DNA from: an uncultured Eudoraea sp.
GTDB taxonomy: Bacteria; Bacteroidota; Bacteroidia; Flavobacteriales; Flavobacteriaceae
DNA length: 59,840 bases
Reading direction: 5' to 3'
Assembly: GCA_947258555.1 (NCBI GenBank)
Contig: CAMYJF010000006.1
Coordinates: 1-59,840, forward strand
This document shows positions 1 through 7,915 of this stretch, one piece after another. Both the position numbers and the translations under genes were made by a program. The notes under the pieces were generated by a model. The model did not search any database and had not been told where the DNA came from. It saw only the letters and a program-made list of their open reading frames with translations. Numbering within the stretch: position 1 is the first letter of the stretch; every line of letters begins with the position of its first letter.

Positions 1-2
1 TA

Positions 3-125
3 ATTACTGCCAACGGCCCTGACCAGGCTCCTTTGGAGCAAATCCCAAAATACAAATTACAGCGCGTCCGCCAAAGTACTTTTAGAAAAGTACGTCGGTG
101 GAAAGACCAATATCAATTCAATTAG
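3..125 (+). CDS. C-terminal 40 residues of an unidentified protein (cut by window edge)
   Basis: An open frame enters from the left edge and stops at TAG 123-125. The readable tail is rich in Lys, Arg and Gln and ends in RRWKDQYQFN, which looks like the basic end of a real protein rather than random translation. The other two forward frames stop within the first 20 bases. There is too little sequence to name a family. It runs toward the convergent hydrolase gene whose stop is at 231, about 105 bases away. Confidence 0.45.
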   Translation: MTANGPDQAPLEQIPKYKLQRVRQSTFRKVRRWKDQYQFN

Positions 126-187
126 ACCTTTTTGGAATCTACCTGTCGCGTGTCCGATAGCGCAATGCTATTGGGGCAGGCAGGTTT

Positions 188-204
188 CCCTGGCTTTGCC
201 AGGG
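188..204. repeat. Short perfect inverted repeat in the convergent gap
   Basis: CCCTGGC, a TTT loop and GCCAGGG form a perfect 7-bp stem between the end of the partial gene and the stop of the reverse-strand hydrolase at 231. There is no T-tract on either side, so this is not a standard intrinsic terminator, although it sits where one would be expected. Confidence 0.4.
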
Positions 205-230
205 GTATAGCCATTGATGTAAGCAGTTAT

Positions 231-1715
231 TTATTCTGTTTTAAATTTAGGATTTCCAATTTGTCCAAAGCAATCAGAGCTTGGTTTTTCTTTTGGGTTA
301 TTGAAAAATTCGTTAGCCAATTCCATAGCGCATTGATTGCTCCAATTGGTGGTTGGTGTATGCTTCCAACCTTTGAAAATCAGATGATAACTATTCGTAA
401 AATTGGCAGTCATTGATTTTGCCCATTTCACAGGTGTTTCGTTATCGTATGCGCCATTGATGAATAAGACTGGTATGGCGCTTTTGACTGCTTGATTTTC
501 AATTTCCGCTACTTTTTCGACACTCCATATTTCGCAAATCTTGTTACCAAAAACAGCAGGCGAAAGCCCTTTTACTTCAGGATATTTGATTGTTTCATTT
601 TTTATTCTGTCTATAGAATTAAATGGATATTCTTCGGCACACCATACTGAAAGTCGCATTCCTAATCCAGCTCCATTTCCCGGTTCCTGAAATAAACCTT
701 CCAGTTTATCCTCTAGAGAAGTCAAATCATTGTTCAATAGTTTATTAATCTCAAATGGAACGTTTGGAACACTACCAGTTGAAGCTGAAGTAAAAACAGT
801 AATCAAATCTTCTCCTTTTAAGTAAAAGGTCTCTGTTTTATCACTTTTTGGATTTTCAATTTCAACTTTTAGGGGATTAGCAGTCTTTTCTTTCAAGTAT
901 TCAAAAAATCGATTTTTTAAATTAGGATAAGCGGAATTACATTCCGTATCGTTTTCACAATCGGAAAGCAATGTTGAAATTGATTCCATAAGATTCTGCA
1001 CGCTTTCTTCATCGTAGTTGACTTCTAATGGAAGTGGTGAATCCATTAAGACACTTCTAATTTTATCTGGATAATCTCGCATCAAGACTTGAGCGATTTT
1101 GGTGCTGTACGATATGGTAAGTAAATTGTATTTGTCAATTTCTAATACATTTACTAAGTCATTGATGTCCGATGCTATTTCGTTGGTATTGTAACCATTT
1201 AAATCAATTCCTTGCTTTTCAAGTCGTTCTTTACAGGATTTTACCGATTGTTCAAATAGGGAATCATAATTAGCTAAATCAAAATTTGGCTGATTGGATT
1301 CATAGATTGCCTGTGACCATTCGGGACAATCCAAGTGTGGTTTTGCGTAATAGTTTCCACGTTGCTCTACAAGAATGAAATCTCTGTCATCAAGATATTT
1401 ATAGTAGTTCATAAATTGTGCTGACGGCATAGTTGTGTATCCCGGACCACCAACCGTATAAACAATTGGGTCTTTCTTTGGATTTTCGCTTCGGCTCTTG
1501 AAAATGTAAATTGGAATTTCAATTGTTCTACTGTTTCGGTCTTGCCTATTTTCCAATACTTCTAAATATCCAAATGTATATTTCTGTTCTTTCTTTATTT
1601 TGTGAGTAGTCCTCTTTGATTTTTTAAAATTGGGTTTGAAGCTAGCTTTAGTTTGTCCAAAACTATTTGAGTAAAACAGCAAACTAAATATCAAAATCAG
1701 AAGTCTTATTGTCAT
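231..1715 (-). CDS. Secreted alpha/beta hydrolase, TAP-like (tripeptidyl aminopeptidase / proline iminopeptidase type)
   Basis: This 494-residue protein begins with a signal peptide (hydrophobic residues about 4-18, cleavage near FGQ). The alpha/beta-hydrolase fold is shown by the oxyanion motif GGPGYT (near residue 90), a nucleophile elbow ISYST (near 200, usually GxSYG in this family), the acid in GAYDNETP and the catalytic His in GWKHTPTT near the C-terminus. The C-terminal part fits the TAP-like domain with a cysteine-containing lid. The family removes N-terminal amino acids or peptides from peptides or acts as an esterase; the substrate here is unknown. The Ser-Thr-Lys after the nucleophile is atypical but leaves the triad intact. 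The gene is clearly more AT-rich than the genes from 3.4 kb onward, and an attC-like repeat lies just upstream, which suggests transfer as a cassette. Confidence 0.82.
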   Translation of the reverse strand: MTIRLLILIFSLLFYSNSFGQTKASFKPNFKKSKRTTHKIKKEQKYTFGYLEVLENRQDRNSRTIEIPIYIFKSRSENPKKDPIVYTVGGPGYTTMPSAQFMNYYKYLDDRDFILVEQRGNYYAKPHLDCPEWSQAIYESNQPNFDLANYDSLFEQSVKSCKERLEKQGIDLNGYNTNEIASDINDLVNVLEIDKYNLLTISYSTKIAQVLMRDYPDKIRSVLMDSPLPLEVNYDEESVQNLMESISTLLSDCENDTECNSAYPNLKNRFFEYLKEKTANPLKVEIENPKSDKTETFYLKGEDLITVFTSASTGSVPNVPFEINKLLNNDLTSLEDKLEGLFQEPGNGAGLGMRLSVWCAEEYPFNSIDRIKNETIKYPEVKGLSPAVFGNKICEIWSVEKVAEIENQAVKSAIPVLFINGAYDNETPVKWAKSMTANFTNSYHLIFKGWKHTPTTNWSNQCAMELANEFFNNPKEKPSSDCFGQIGNPKFKTE

Positions 1716-1737
1716 TCTCGATGTTCCTATTAATTGC

Positions 1738-1864
1738 TTACAACGTGTTACGTGTATGGCTCGTGCCGTTATTCGGCTGAGTGAGTAATACGAAAATTTA
1801 TTAAAATGAAAGGTATTGAATTTTTGTGTTTGGCAACGGCATAAGTTATACGCGGTGTTGTGTG
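1738..1864. repeat. Imperfect inverted repeat, attC-like recombination site candidate
   Basis: The left arm (1738-1773) and right arm (1830-1864) are imperfect inverted copies. Both carry ACAAC next to a CGTGTAT or CGTATA core and end in TGCCGTT. About 55 bases of AT-rich DNA lie between them. The element fills the gap between two same-strand AT-rich genes. Its shape (two arms with mismatched bulges and a short conserved ACAAC/GTTGT end) resembles the imperfect palindromes of integron-type cassettes, and a half-copy lies at 3276-3298. No integrase gene is visible, so cassette identity is an inference. Confidence 0.45.
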
Positions 1865-1869
1865 CTGTT

Positions 1870-3222
1870 TTAATTAACTTTTTTAAGCTTACTTGTTCCC
1901 GAGCGTTCGGTATAATAGACTTCTGTTATATTATCTTTTTTTATGAATTCGATCTGATCACCTCTTGCCCTCATGTAAAACTTTCCATCTCCTAGTGGTG
2001 AGAGTAAATTTCCTAGTTCTCCACGTCCACGCCATAGAAACCGAAGTGCTCCTTTTTTCACTTTAAGGTCAAAAAAGGTAGCATTCTCAAATTCAAATCT
2101 ACCTTCATACTGTTTTAATGAATCTTCATCAAGGTACATATACTTTTTTGGCTTCGGAATTTCGTATTCTTTGTTGAAATAAATAGCGGCCAAATCGTAT
2201 TTCATTCGGTTAAATGCACCTGTATTGATATTTCCCAAAAAGATGATAGTTACTTTTTCATCTGGATATCTCGAAAAATAGGCTACCGAACCAGGTGATG
2301 CTCCATCGTGGTCGTGTTTATTTTTGTCAAATCTTTTCCAAATCCCCCATCCCAAACCATATTCATTTTCACCAATCGATGTGAACATTAATTCTTTAGT
2401 TTCTTCACTCAAAACATCCTTTGAATACAATGCCTGATCGAGTTTTAATAAATCACCTACAGTAGAATAGAGTGCGCCACTGCCTATTTTGATGGAATTA
2501 TTATAAAACCCTGTTTTCTTTAAACCTGAAGTTGTGTTAGCAGGATCATATCCTTCAGCTCTATTTTCAATTATCTCATCATACCTAAAAGGTTTTGTAT
2601 TATTCATATCTAGAGGTTCAAAAATGTTCTTCTCCATGAAATTATGGTAATCCAAACCCGTCACATTTTCAATTATATGAGCCAGTAAAACAAAATTTGA
2701 GTTGCTGTAACCATATTTTGAACCTGGTTCAAATAATAGGTCTTCATCTTTAAACCAATCCACTACATTTTTCAAAGAATTTTCTCTTTTTGCATACTCG
2801 CTGTAATCTGGAAATCTATTATAAGATGGAATTCCTGATGTCTGAGAAAGTAGATTTTTTATTGTTAGACTATCACCATTTGGGTAACCTGGCAAATGTT
2901 TAGCCAAAGTGTCATCAATGTTTAGTATTCCATTTTCATGTAAATACATCACACCTACAGCTGTAATCGGTTTGTTTACCGAAGCAATATGAAAAATGGT
3001 TTGAGAGGTGTTTTCTATGCGATGCTCTAAATTCGCAAACCCGTAGCCTTTAACCAGTTCAATATTTCCTTCTTTGGCAAATAGAACAGTGCCATAAAAA
3101 TCTCCCGAGTTTACTAATGGTGCTAAATATGAGTCAACTTTATTTTCTAATTCTTGAGCTTGAAGATTAAAATTTAGGGCAATAAATAAAATAATTTTTA
3201 GGTAATTCAGTATTTGATTCAT
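1870..3222 (-). CDS. Secreted serine hydrolase, class C beta-lactamase-like (SxxK)
   Basis: The 450-residue protein starts with a signal peptide (cleavage near LQAQ, residues 20-23). The penicillin-binding-protein/class C beta-lactamase fold is marked by S81-V-N-K84 (nucleophile and general base), Y172-S-N174, and a DHDGASPGS segment near residue 305 that takes the place of the KTG-type motif. A C-terminal domain of about 90 residues, rich in beta strands, follows. Relatives act as esterases, D-aminopeptidases or peptidoglycan-related enzymes; a true beta-lactamase role is unlikely with this layout. The gene is AT-rich like its downstream neighbour and is bounded by related inverted-repeat segments at 1738-1864 and 3276-3298, which is consistent with a mobile single-gene unit. 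Confidence 0.85.
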   Translation of the reverse strand: MNQILNYLKIILFIALNFNLQAQELENKVDSYLAPLVNSGDFYGTVLFAKEGNIELVKGYGFANLEHRIENTSQTIFHIASVNKPITAVGVMYLHENGILNIDDTLAKHLPGYPNGDSLTIKNLLSQTSGIPSYNRFPDYSEYAKRENSLKNVVDWFKDEDLLFEPGSKYGYSNSNFVLLAHIIENVTGLDYHNFMEKNIFEPLDMNNTKPFRYDEIIENRAEGYDPANTTSGLKKTGFYNNSIKIGSGALYSTVGDLLKLDQALYSKDVLSEETKELMFTSIGENEYGLGWGIWKRFDKNKHDHDGASPGSVAYFSRYPDEKVTIIFLGNINTGAFNRMKYDLAAIYFNKEYEIPKPKKYMYLDEDSLKQYEGRFEFENATFFDLKVKKGALRFLWRGRGELGNLLSPLGDGKFYMRARGDQIEFIKKDNITEVYYTERSGTSKLKKVN

Positions 3223-3275
3223 GAAACTTAAGTTTTTAGATAAGTCGAAAGAATATCACTGTTGTGACAAAATTG

Positions 3276-3298
3276 CACACAACTCGTTATATGAGCTT
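3276..3298. repeat. Half-copy of the attC-like repeat
   Basis: The segment CACACAACTCGTTATATGAG and the following CTT resemble one arm of the 1738-1864 element: ACAAC, then a CGTTATATG core, then GCTTG. It lies just outside the 5' end of the serine hydrolase gene and marks the edge beyond which base composition returns to that of the rest of the window. Confidence 0.35.
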
Positions 3299-3390
3299 GA
3301 ATTTACTGCTTATTTGGCATATTTGGTGGGATATGCGCATATAAAATAGGGTATATCCAGGGAAGCATATGGAGCAAAACGGTACTCCAT

Positions 3391-3454
3391 AAAAAACCCC
3401 GCAGCTTGCATGAAGTAAAGCGTAACTCACTTCAGGACATGCTTCAGGGTTTTA
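3391..3454 (-). terminator. Intrinsic terminator of the 7349-3474 reverse transcript
   Basis: Read on the minus strand, AAACCC pairs with GGGGTTT, and TGAAGT pairs with ACTTCA in the inner stem. The outer stem runs directly into a T-run (the A-run at 3391-3396 on the plus strand). It lies about 20 bases beyond the stop codon of the Asp-box gene. Confidence 0.6.
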
Positions 3455-3473
3455 CTATTTAAAGTTATAAATC

Positions 3474-6400
3474 TTATTTACTGCCTATAAACTCATCAAA
3501 GGATTTGAGTTCTATAGCTTCCAGGCCTTTGATCTTCTTTTTCAGCTTGGAATAATCTTCCTTGGCCTTCATATACCGGTCCGAGATGATCTTTAAATTG
3601 GCCAGATCGGCTGCGGAAGGTTTATCCCAACTGTCGGCTACCTTACTGTAAAGGGTTGTCATCTTTTCGCGTAACTGAGGCTCGGCAGAACCCACATAGT
3701 TATCGCCTGTAGTGATCACCAGGGTTTCTTTTAAGGCATTCAGCTTATCGGTCATCTTCTTATTCCCCTCAGCTTCTGTCTTGGCGATCATCTCATCAAC
3801 TTCATAAACAAAATAGGCCAGATCCTGCGTCATGTCATACAACTGCATAGTAATGCTGTTCTTCATTTCCCGGTCTTTTTCCGCCAGTGGGGAGTTTTTG
3901 TCATAGACCAGTTCAAATTCGTGCTCATAGACATCCTTACCCTTCGTCATCACAGCTTTATACCTGCCTGCCGGTACTTGCGGGGCAGAGAAACCACCAA
4001 ATGTCAGCGTCTTTCCCTTGGCTACTTTTGGGATCTTTCGGGTAAAGCCCCAGGTAACAATATTAATTCCCTTTGCTTTTCCGGGTCCCAGTTCTACAAT
4101 TTTGTTCCCCGACATATCCTGGATCTCAAAACTCATCTTCCCAAACGTATGTCGCTTTTTTAAATAGTATTTCAGTTGCAGGGATTTGGTCTTGCTAGGT
4201 CCCCTGAAATCTATAGCTGCGTTCCCAAAGCCACCACTAAACGTACTAGTCTCATTGATCGTGGTTGGCGCATTCTCAAAGAAATGCACATTCTTGGCCA
4301 GGATCTCCGGTGTTAAGCCGCGTAAAGGTGAGATGTCATCAATAATGATCACCCCGCGGCCATGAGTTCCCATGACCAGGTCACTAGTCCTTTTCTGCAG
4401 ATCTATAAAATGTACAGCAACTGAGGGCATGTTCTTGGTAAACTTGCTCCAGCTTTTGCCTCCGTCCATTGTAATATATAACCCAAACTCTGTCCCTAAA
4501 AACAAGAGATCCGGATTCACATAGTCTTCCTGGATATTCCGTACAGGGCCTTCTACATCGCCGTTAATGATATTGGTCCAGCTGGCTCCATAATCCGTCG
4601 TTTTATACGCATAGGGCTTCATGTCGCCACGTGTATGCCCGTCAAAGACTGCATAGGCTGTGCCTTTATCCAGGCTACTGGCCTCAATATGGTATACCCA
4701 GGTATTAGCCGGAAGTCCGAATACATTGGCGATCGTATTCGTCCAGGTCTTGCCGCCATCACGTGTTACCTGCACATTGCCATCATCCGTACCTACCCAG
4801 ATCACATTTTGATCCAGTGGCGATTCGGCAATCGTAAAAATGGTCGTATGGTTTTCGGCCCCGGAATTGTCTACAGACAGTCCGCCCGAAGCTTCCTGGT
4901 TTTGTTTTGTTGGATCGTTCGTACTCAGGTCCGGGGAAATGATCTCCCAGCTGTCTCCCATGTCTTCCGATTTATGCAAATACTGACTCCCCATATAAAA
5001 ACGATCAGGCTGGTGTACGCTGACCGCCATGGGTGGATTCCAGTTAAAACGTAATTTAGCTATGCCTTCTGTAGGCTGGGGTTGAATGGTTTTGATAAGA
5101 TTGCGCTCTGTATTAATGCGCCACACATTATCGGCCCCCTGCATCTCTGAATAGATCACTGGCTTGGTAGGGTGCTTTAATACCCTGAAACCATCGCCCT
5201 GTCCGGCAGATTTCCAATCCCCGGCTTCTACGCCACCGGGTGAAGAGTTAGGACCCCACCAGGATCCGTTGTCCTGTAAGCCCCCATATACATTATAAGG
5301 TTCGGCATCATCTACGCTGATATGATAGAATTGAGAGAGGGGCAAGTTGGTGACAAAATCAAAAGTAGTTCCCCCATTGTAGGATCGGTAAACTCCTCCG
5401 TCATTCCCAGCGAACATGATATCCGAGTCATTAATATGAAAAACGACATCGTGAATATCCGGATGCATGGCCCCCAGGTTTTTAAATGTTTTGCCTCCAT
5501 CCCTGGAGATCCCACCATAGTAGCCGCATTTTACCACAACATCTTCATCTCTTGGATCTACCGTAATACGTGAGAAATAGAAAGGTCTGACAGTTCGTTC
5601 GAACTCATTATTTAATTGTTCCCAATTGGCACCGCCGTCATTACTACGGTACAAACCTTTACGTTCTGCTTTCTCTGCTTCTATGGCTGTATAGAGTACT
5701 TGTGGATTGGAAGGGGCAACGGCAATGGCCAGTCTGCCCAGATTTCCTTCAGGAAAACCGTTATGGATCTTATTCCAGCTTTTTCCGCCATCTGTAGATT
5801 TATACAAGGCAGAATTCGCGCCACCTGATTCAAAAGACCAGGCCGTTCTGCGAAATTCCCACATAGAGGCATATAAGGTATTCGGATCGGAAGGATCTAT
5901 GGCCATATCGGCACATCCTGTCTTTGGATTTACATATAATATCTTTTCCCAGGTCTCTCCGCCATCCCTGGTCTTATATACGCCGCGCTCCTCAGAGTCG
6001 CTCCAAAGGGCTCCCAACACGCCTACATAGACTTCCTGTGAATTATTTGGGTTAACAATGATATTGGCAATGCGTTCTGAGTTTTCAAAACCCAGTTTCT
6101 TCCAGTTAGAGCCTCCGTCTGTGGATTTGTACAATCCGTCACCGAGAGAGACAGAATTACGTGTCCAGGTTTCGCCTGTACCTACGTAGATCGTCTTATC
6201 AGGATCATTGGGATCTATGGCAATAGCACCGATAGATTGGGCATGCTCGTCAAAAATGGAATTGAAGGTAATACCTCCGTCATTGGATTTCCACACCCCG
6301 CCACCGGCTGCACCGGCGAAAATAATTCGTGGATTGCTCGGGTGGACTTCCATATCATTGATCCGGCCGCTCATCAGGGCAGGGCCAATATGTCTTGCTC

Positions 6401-6509
6401 GCAGATCGCCAAAGATTTTAGAGGCATCAATTGTGTTGTCGTCTTGAGCCAGCAGTGCTAAGGGTAGCAACAATGCAAGACCCAGAAGTGATACAAAGTT
6501 TCGTTTCAT
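3474..6509 (-). CDS. Large secreted Asp-box (BNR/VPS10-sortilin-like) beta-propeller protein
   Basis: I start the gene at ATG 6509 because the signal peptide MKRNFVSLLGLALLLPLALL, ending near AQ, begins there; an in-frame ATG 12 codons upstream would place polar residues before it. The product is 1011 residues. At least ten Asp-box motifs are visible (for example SNDGGITF, STDGGSNW, TRDGGETW, STDGGKSW, SNDGGANW, TRDGGKTW, TMDGGKSW), which predicts two beta-propellers over about residues 30-720. A GTHGRGVIIIDD segment follows and then a C-terminal domain with FnIII-like and helical parts. Such proteins are exported and often called glycosyl hydrolases, but no catalytic residues can be assigned, so a binding or scaffold role is as likely. 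It lies downstream of the LolA-like gene with a 63-base gap on the same strand. Confidence 0.85.
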   Translation of the reverse strand: MKRNFVSLLGLALLLPLALLAQDDNTIDASKIFGDLRARHIGPALMSGRINDMEVHPSNPRIIFAGAAGGGVWKSNDGGITFNSIFDEHAQSIGAIAIDPNDPDKTIYVGTGETWTRNSVSLGDGLYKSTDGGSNWKKLGFENSERIANIIVNPNNSQEVYVGVLGALWSDSEERGVYKTRDGGETWEKILYVNPKTGCADMAIDPSDPNTLYASMWEFRRTAWSFESGGANSALYKSTDGGKSWNKIHNGFPEGNLGRLAIAVAPSNPQVLYTAIEAEKAERKGLYRSNDGGANWEQLNNEFERTVRPFYFSRITVDPRDEDVVVKCGYYGGISRDGGKTFKNLGAMHPDIHDVVFHINDSDIMFAGNDGGVYRSYNGGTTFDFVTNLPLSQFYHISVDDAEPYNVYGGLQDNGSWWGPNSSPGGVEAGDWKSAGQGDGFRVLKHPTKPVIYSEMQGADNVWRINTERNLIKTIQPQPTEGIAKLRFNWNPPMAVSVHQPDRFYMGSQYLHKSEDMGDSWEIISPDLSTNDPTKQNQEASGGLSVDNSGAENHTTIFTIAESPLDQNVIWVGTDDGNVQVTRDGGKTWTNTIANVFGLPANTWVYHIEASSLDKGTAYAVFDGHTRGDMKPYAYKTTDYGASWTNIINGDVEGPVRNIQEDYVNPDLLFLGTEFGLYITMDGGKSWSKFTKNMPSVAVHFIDLQKRTSDLVMGTHGRGVIIIDDISPLRGLTPEILAKNVHFFENAPTTINETSTFSGGFGNAAIDFRGPSKTKSLQLKYYLKKRHTFGKMSFEIQDMSGNKIVELGPGKAKGINIVTWGFTRKIPKVAKGKTLTFGGFSAPQVPAGRYKAVMTKGKDVYEHEFELVYDKNSPLAEKDREMKNSITMQLYDMTQDLAYFVYEVDEMIAKTEAEGNKKMTDKLNALKETLVITTGDNYVGSAEPQLREKMTTLYSKVADSWDKPSAADLANLKIISDRYMKAKEDYSKLKKKIKGLEAIELKSFDEFIGSK

Positions 6510-6572
6510 GGTGGTCTCGTTGTTTTTAAAAAAAAGGGCCTTCATGTGAAGGCCCGTGGTGTGTATGCTATG

Positions 6573-7349
6573 TTAATTTTTATTTTCTTCTTCTGTCGCT
6601 ACTTCCTCGGGAAAAGCAAAGAGGGAGTCGTCTATTTCAGGATTCACTTCAATGCTGGAGAAAGTTATGGGACTGGATTGCCCGTCTTTTATTCCCTGGG
6701 TCATTGAAAAGGCAAAATACAAACCTTCTACTTCCTGGTAGTCACTGAACTTAACTTCAGAGGTCATGCCCTTGGCCTGTCCGGAACGGATCTCAGCCTG
6801 CATGCCGATAGGTACAAAATTTTCAGTGTCAAAGAAGTAATAGCTCACATCGTCTTCCTGGTTGCCATCTACGGTGACAGGTTCTTTAATGAGTTTGATC
6901 TTAAACGCTTCTGCGCCGTCAAATTCTTCAGTTCCGATTAGTTCGGCCGTATAGCCTTTATCCTTATAGTCTACAAAGGAATCCGGGAAGTCGTTCGTAT
7001 TAAGTTTAAAATTGGCCGTGGCTTCAGCATCGCTCTTTTCAGCTTTCATGGTCATAAAGTTGGTGCTCCAAAGGACTTCGCCATCGTAAACACCTTGTTT
7101 GATCTCCTGTCCCTGGAAACTGATGGTAGTTGCCTGGCGTCCGTCTTTAAGCTGTATGATCTCAAGTGGGATCTCCATACCTTGTTGGTTTACTATGGCA
7201 CTTATTTTAATGCCTTCCAGGCTTTTCCATGCGTCCATTCCGCCTGTGTTTTCAAAATAGTTCTCAAGGATTTCGTCTACACTCTGGGCCTGAGCTGGTA
7301 GAATAAAGGCCATAGCGAGCATTGCGAGGAATAATTTTACTGTCTTCAT
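6573..7349 (-). CDS. Exported outer-membrane-lipoprotein-sorting-protein-like (LolA/LolB fold) protein
   Basis: The 258-residue protein has a signal peptide ending near AQAQS (residue 22). It continues with the alternating beta pattern of the LolA/LolB-like half-barrel seen in many Bacteroidota proteins: VDEILENYFENTGG near the start, then GIKISAIV, a VLWSTNFM segment, and a late YQEVEGLYFAFSM segment. These proteins have a hydrophobic cavity and are thought to carry lipids or lipoproteins, but most members of this subgroup have no tested function. There is no lipobox, so it is probably soluble in the periplasm. The acidic tail ATEEENKN may be unstructured. It is likely the first gene of a two-gene transcript with the Asp-box protein. 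Confidence 0.7.
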   Translation of the reverse strand: MKTVKLFLAMLAMAFILPAQAQSVDEILENYFENTGGMDAWKSLEGIKISAIVNQQGMEIPLEIIQLKDGRQATTISFQGQEIKQGVYDGEVLWSTNFMTMKAEKSDAEATANFKLNTNDFPDSFVDYKDKGYTAELIGTEEFDGAEAFKIKLIKEPVTVDGNQEDDVSYYFFDTENFVPIGMQAEIRSGQAKGMTSEVKFSDYQEVEGLYFAFSMTQGIKDGQSSPITFSSIEVNPEIDDSLFAFPEEVATEEENKN

Positions 7350-7392
7350 TTTCTATGTTTAAATAATTAATTGGGATTCAGTGTGTAAGTAT

Positions 7393-7400
7393 CAAATATA
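7393..7400 (-). promoter_or_regulatory. Candidate -7 element (TATATTTG) for the LolA-like gene
   Basis: On the minus strand TATATTTG matches the Bacteroidota -7 consensus TANNTTTG, 43 bases before the start codon at 7349. A convincing TTG -33 element is not visible at the usual spacing, so this rests on the -7 match only. Confidence 0.4.
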
Positions 7401-7501
7401 GTGCATGTGTTACAGGATGTTAAGAAAAAAATGCTAAAAATTATAAGGTTTTTTGCCTGTTGTATTAATAAGGGGCACCTACTTCCACAAAAGTGTTCTT
7501 T

Positions 7502-7624
7502 TCATGGTAACGGGGTGGGATGGGAGCGGCCATGCAGGAGGTTGGACGCTATCAATTGAGGGGAGAGATCCCGAAGATCTTTAATAGATGCAGTTTTAGA
7601 TGTTCTTGAAGGCAATTGCCTCAT
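7502..7624 (-). CDS. Possible 40-residue ORF directly after the 59-residue peptide gene
   Basis: The ATG at 7624 follows the TAG of the upstream small gene with only a TAA between them, and the frame stays open for 40 codons. The product (start MRQLPSRTSK, with an inner IKDLRDLSPQLIAS segment) has no signal peptide and no recognisable family. The tight spacing hints at a bicistronic small-peptide transcript. Chance cannot be excluded, and there is no clear terminator behind it. Confidence 0.25.
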   Translation of the reverse strand: MRQLPSRTSKTASIKDLRDLSPQLIASNLLHGRSHPTPLP

Positions 7625-7627
7625 TTA

Positions 7628-7807
7628 CTATCCAAAATATGAGATGCCGTTTTCAGGGGAGTTTGCGTTCGCACAGGGCGATACTTTTTTTATCTGGATC
7701 TCGAAAACGGATTCTTCCTTTACTGAAGTCTCCGCAGGTTCAGAATCGGAAAAGCTACTTAAGATAGCCAGTACCAGGGCTGCAAAATATTTGCCGATGG
7801 TTTGCAT
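7628..7807 (-). CDS. Small exported peptide, 59 residues, unknown function
   Basis: I do not recognise a family. The translation begins MQTIGKYFAALVLAILSSFS, a good signal-peptide pattern (one Lys, then a hydrophobic stretch, then small polar residues). It continues as an acidic region, SEPAETSVKEESVFEIQ, and a Cys-containing tail ending NGISYFG. A TACATTTG element matching the Bacteroidota -7 consensus sits 18 bases before the ATG on the same strand, which supports a short leader and independent transcription. It lies 108 bases downstream of the M19 dipeptidase gene. It could be a small secreted or lipid-free envelope peptide. Confidence 0.5.
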   Translation of the reverse strand: MQTIGKYFAALVLAILSSFSDSEPAETSVKEESVFEIQIKKVSPCANANSPENGISYFG

Positions 7808-7824
7808 GATAAAGGTTGTTTCCT

Positions 7825-7832
7825 CAAATGTA
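7825..7832 (-). promoter_or_regulatory. Candidate -7 element (TACATTTG) for the 59-residue peptide
   Basis: On the minus strand TACATTTG is an exact match to TANNTTTG. A T-rich TTTTA lies about 19 bases upstream, near the position of the -33 element, although TTG itself is missing. The predicted transcript start would be roughly 10 bases before the ATG at 7807. Confidence 0.45.
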
Positions 7833-7915
7833 TCGGGAATATTCTGGCACTAAAAGCCCTTTAAGAAAAGTTTATATAGACTTAACAAATATTAAGAAGA
7901 ATGGGGCTACGGGGG

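Noticed and set aside
132-416. Forward 94-codon frame over the start of the window
   Set aside because: It overlaps the end of the TAP-type hydrolase on the opposite strand and its translation has no family-like features.
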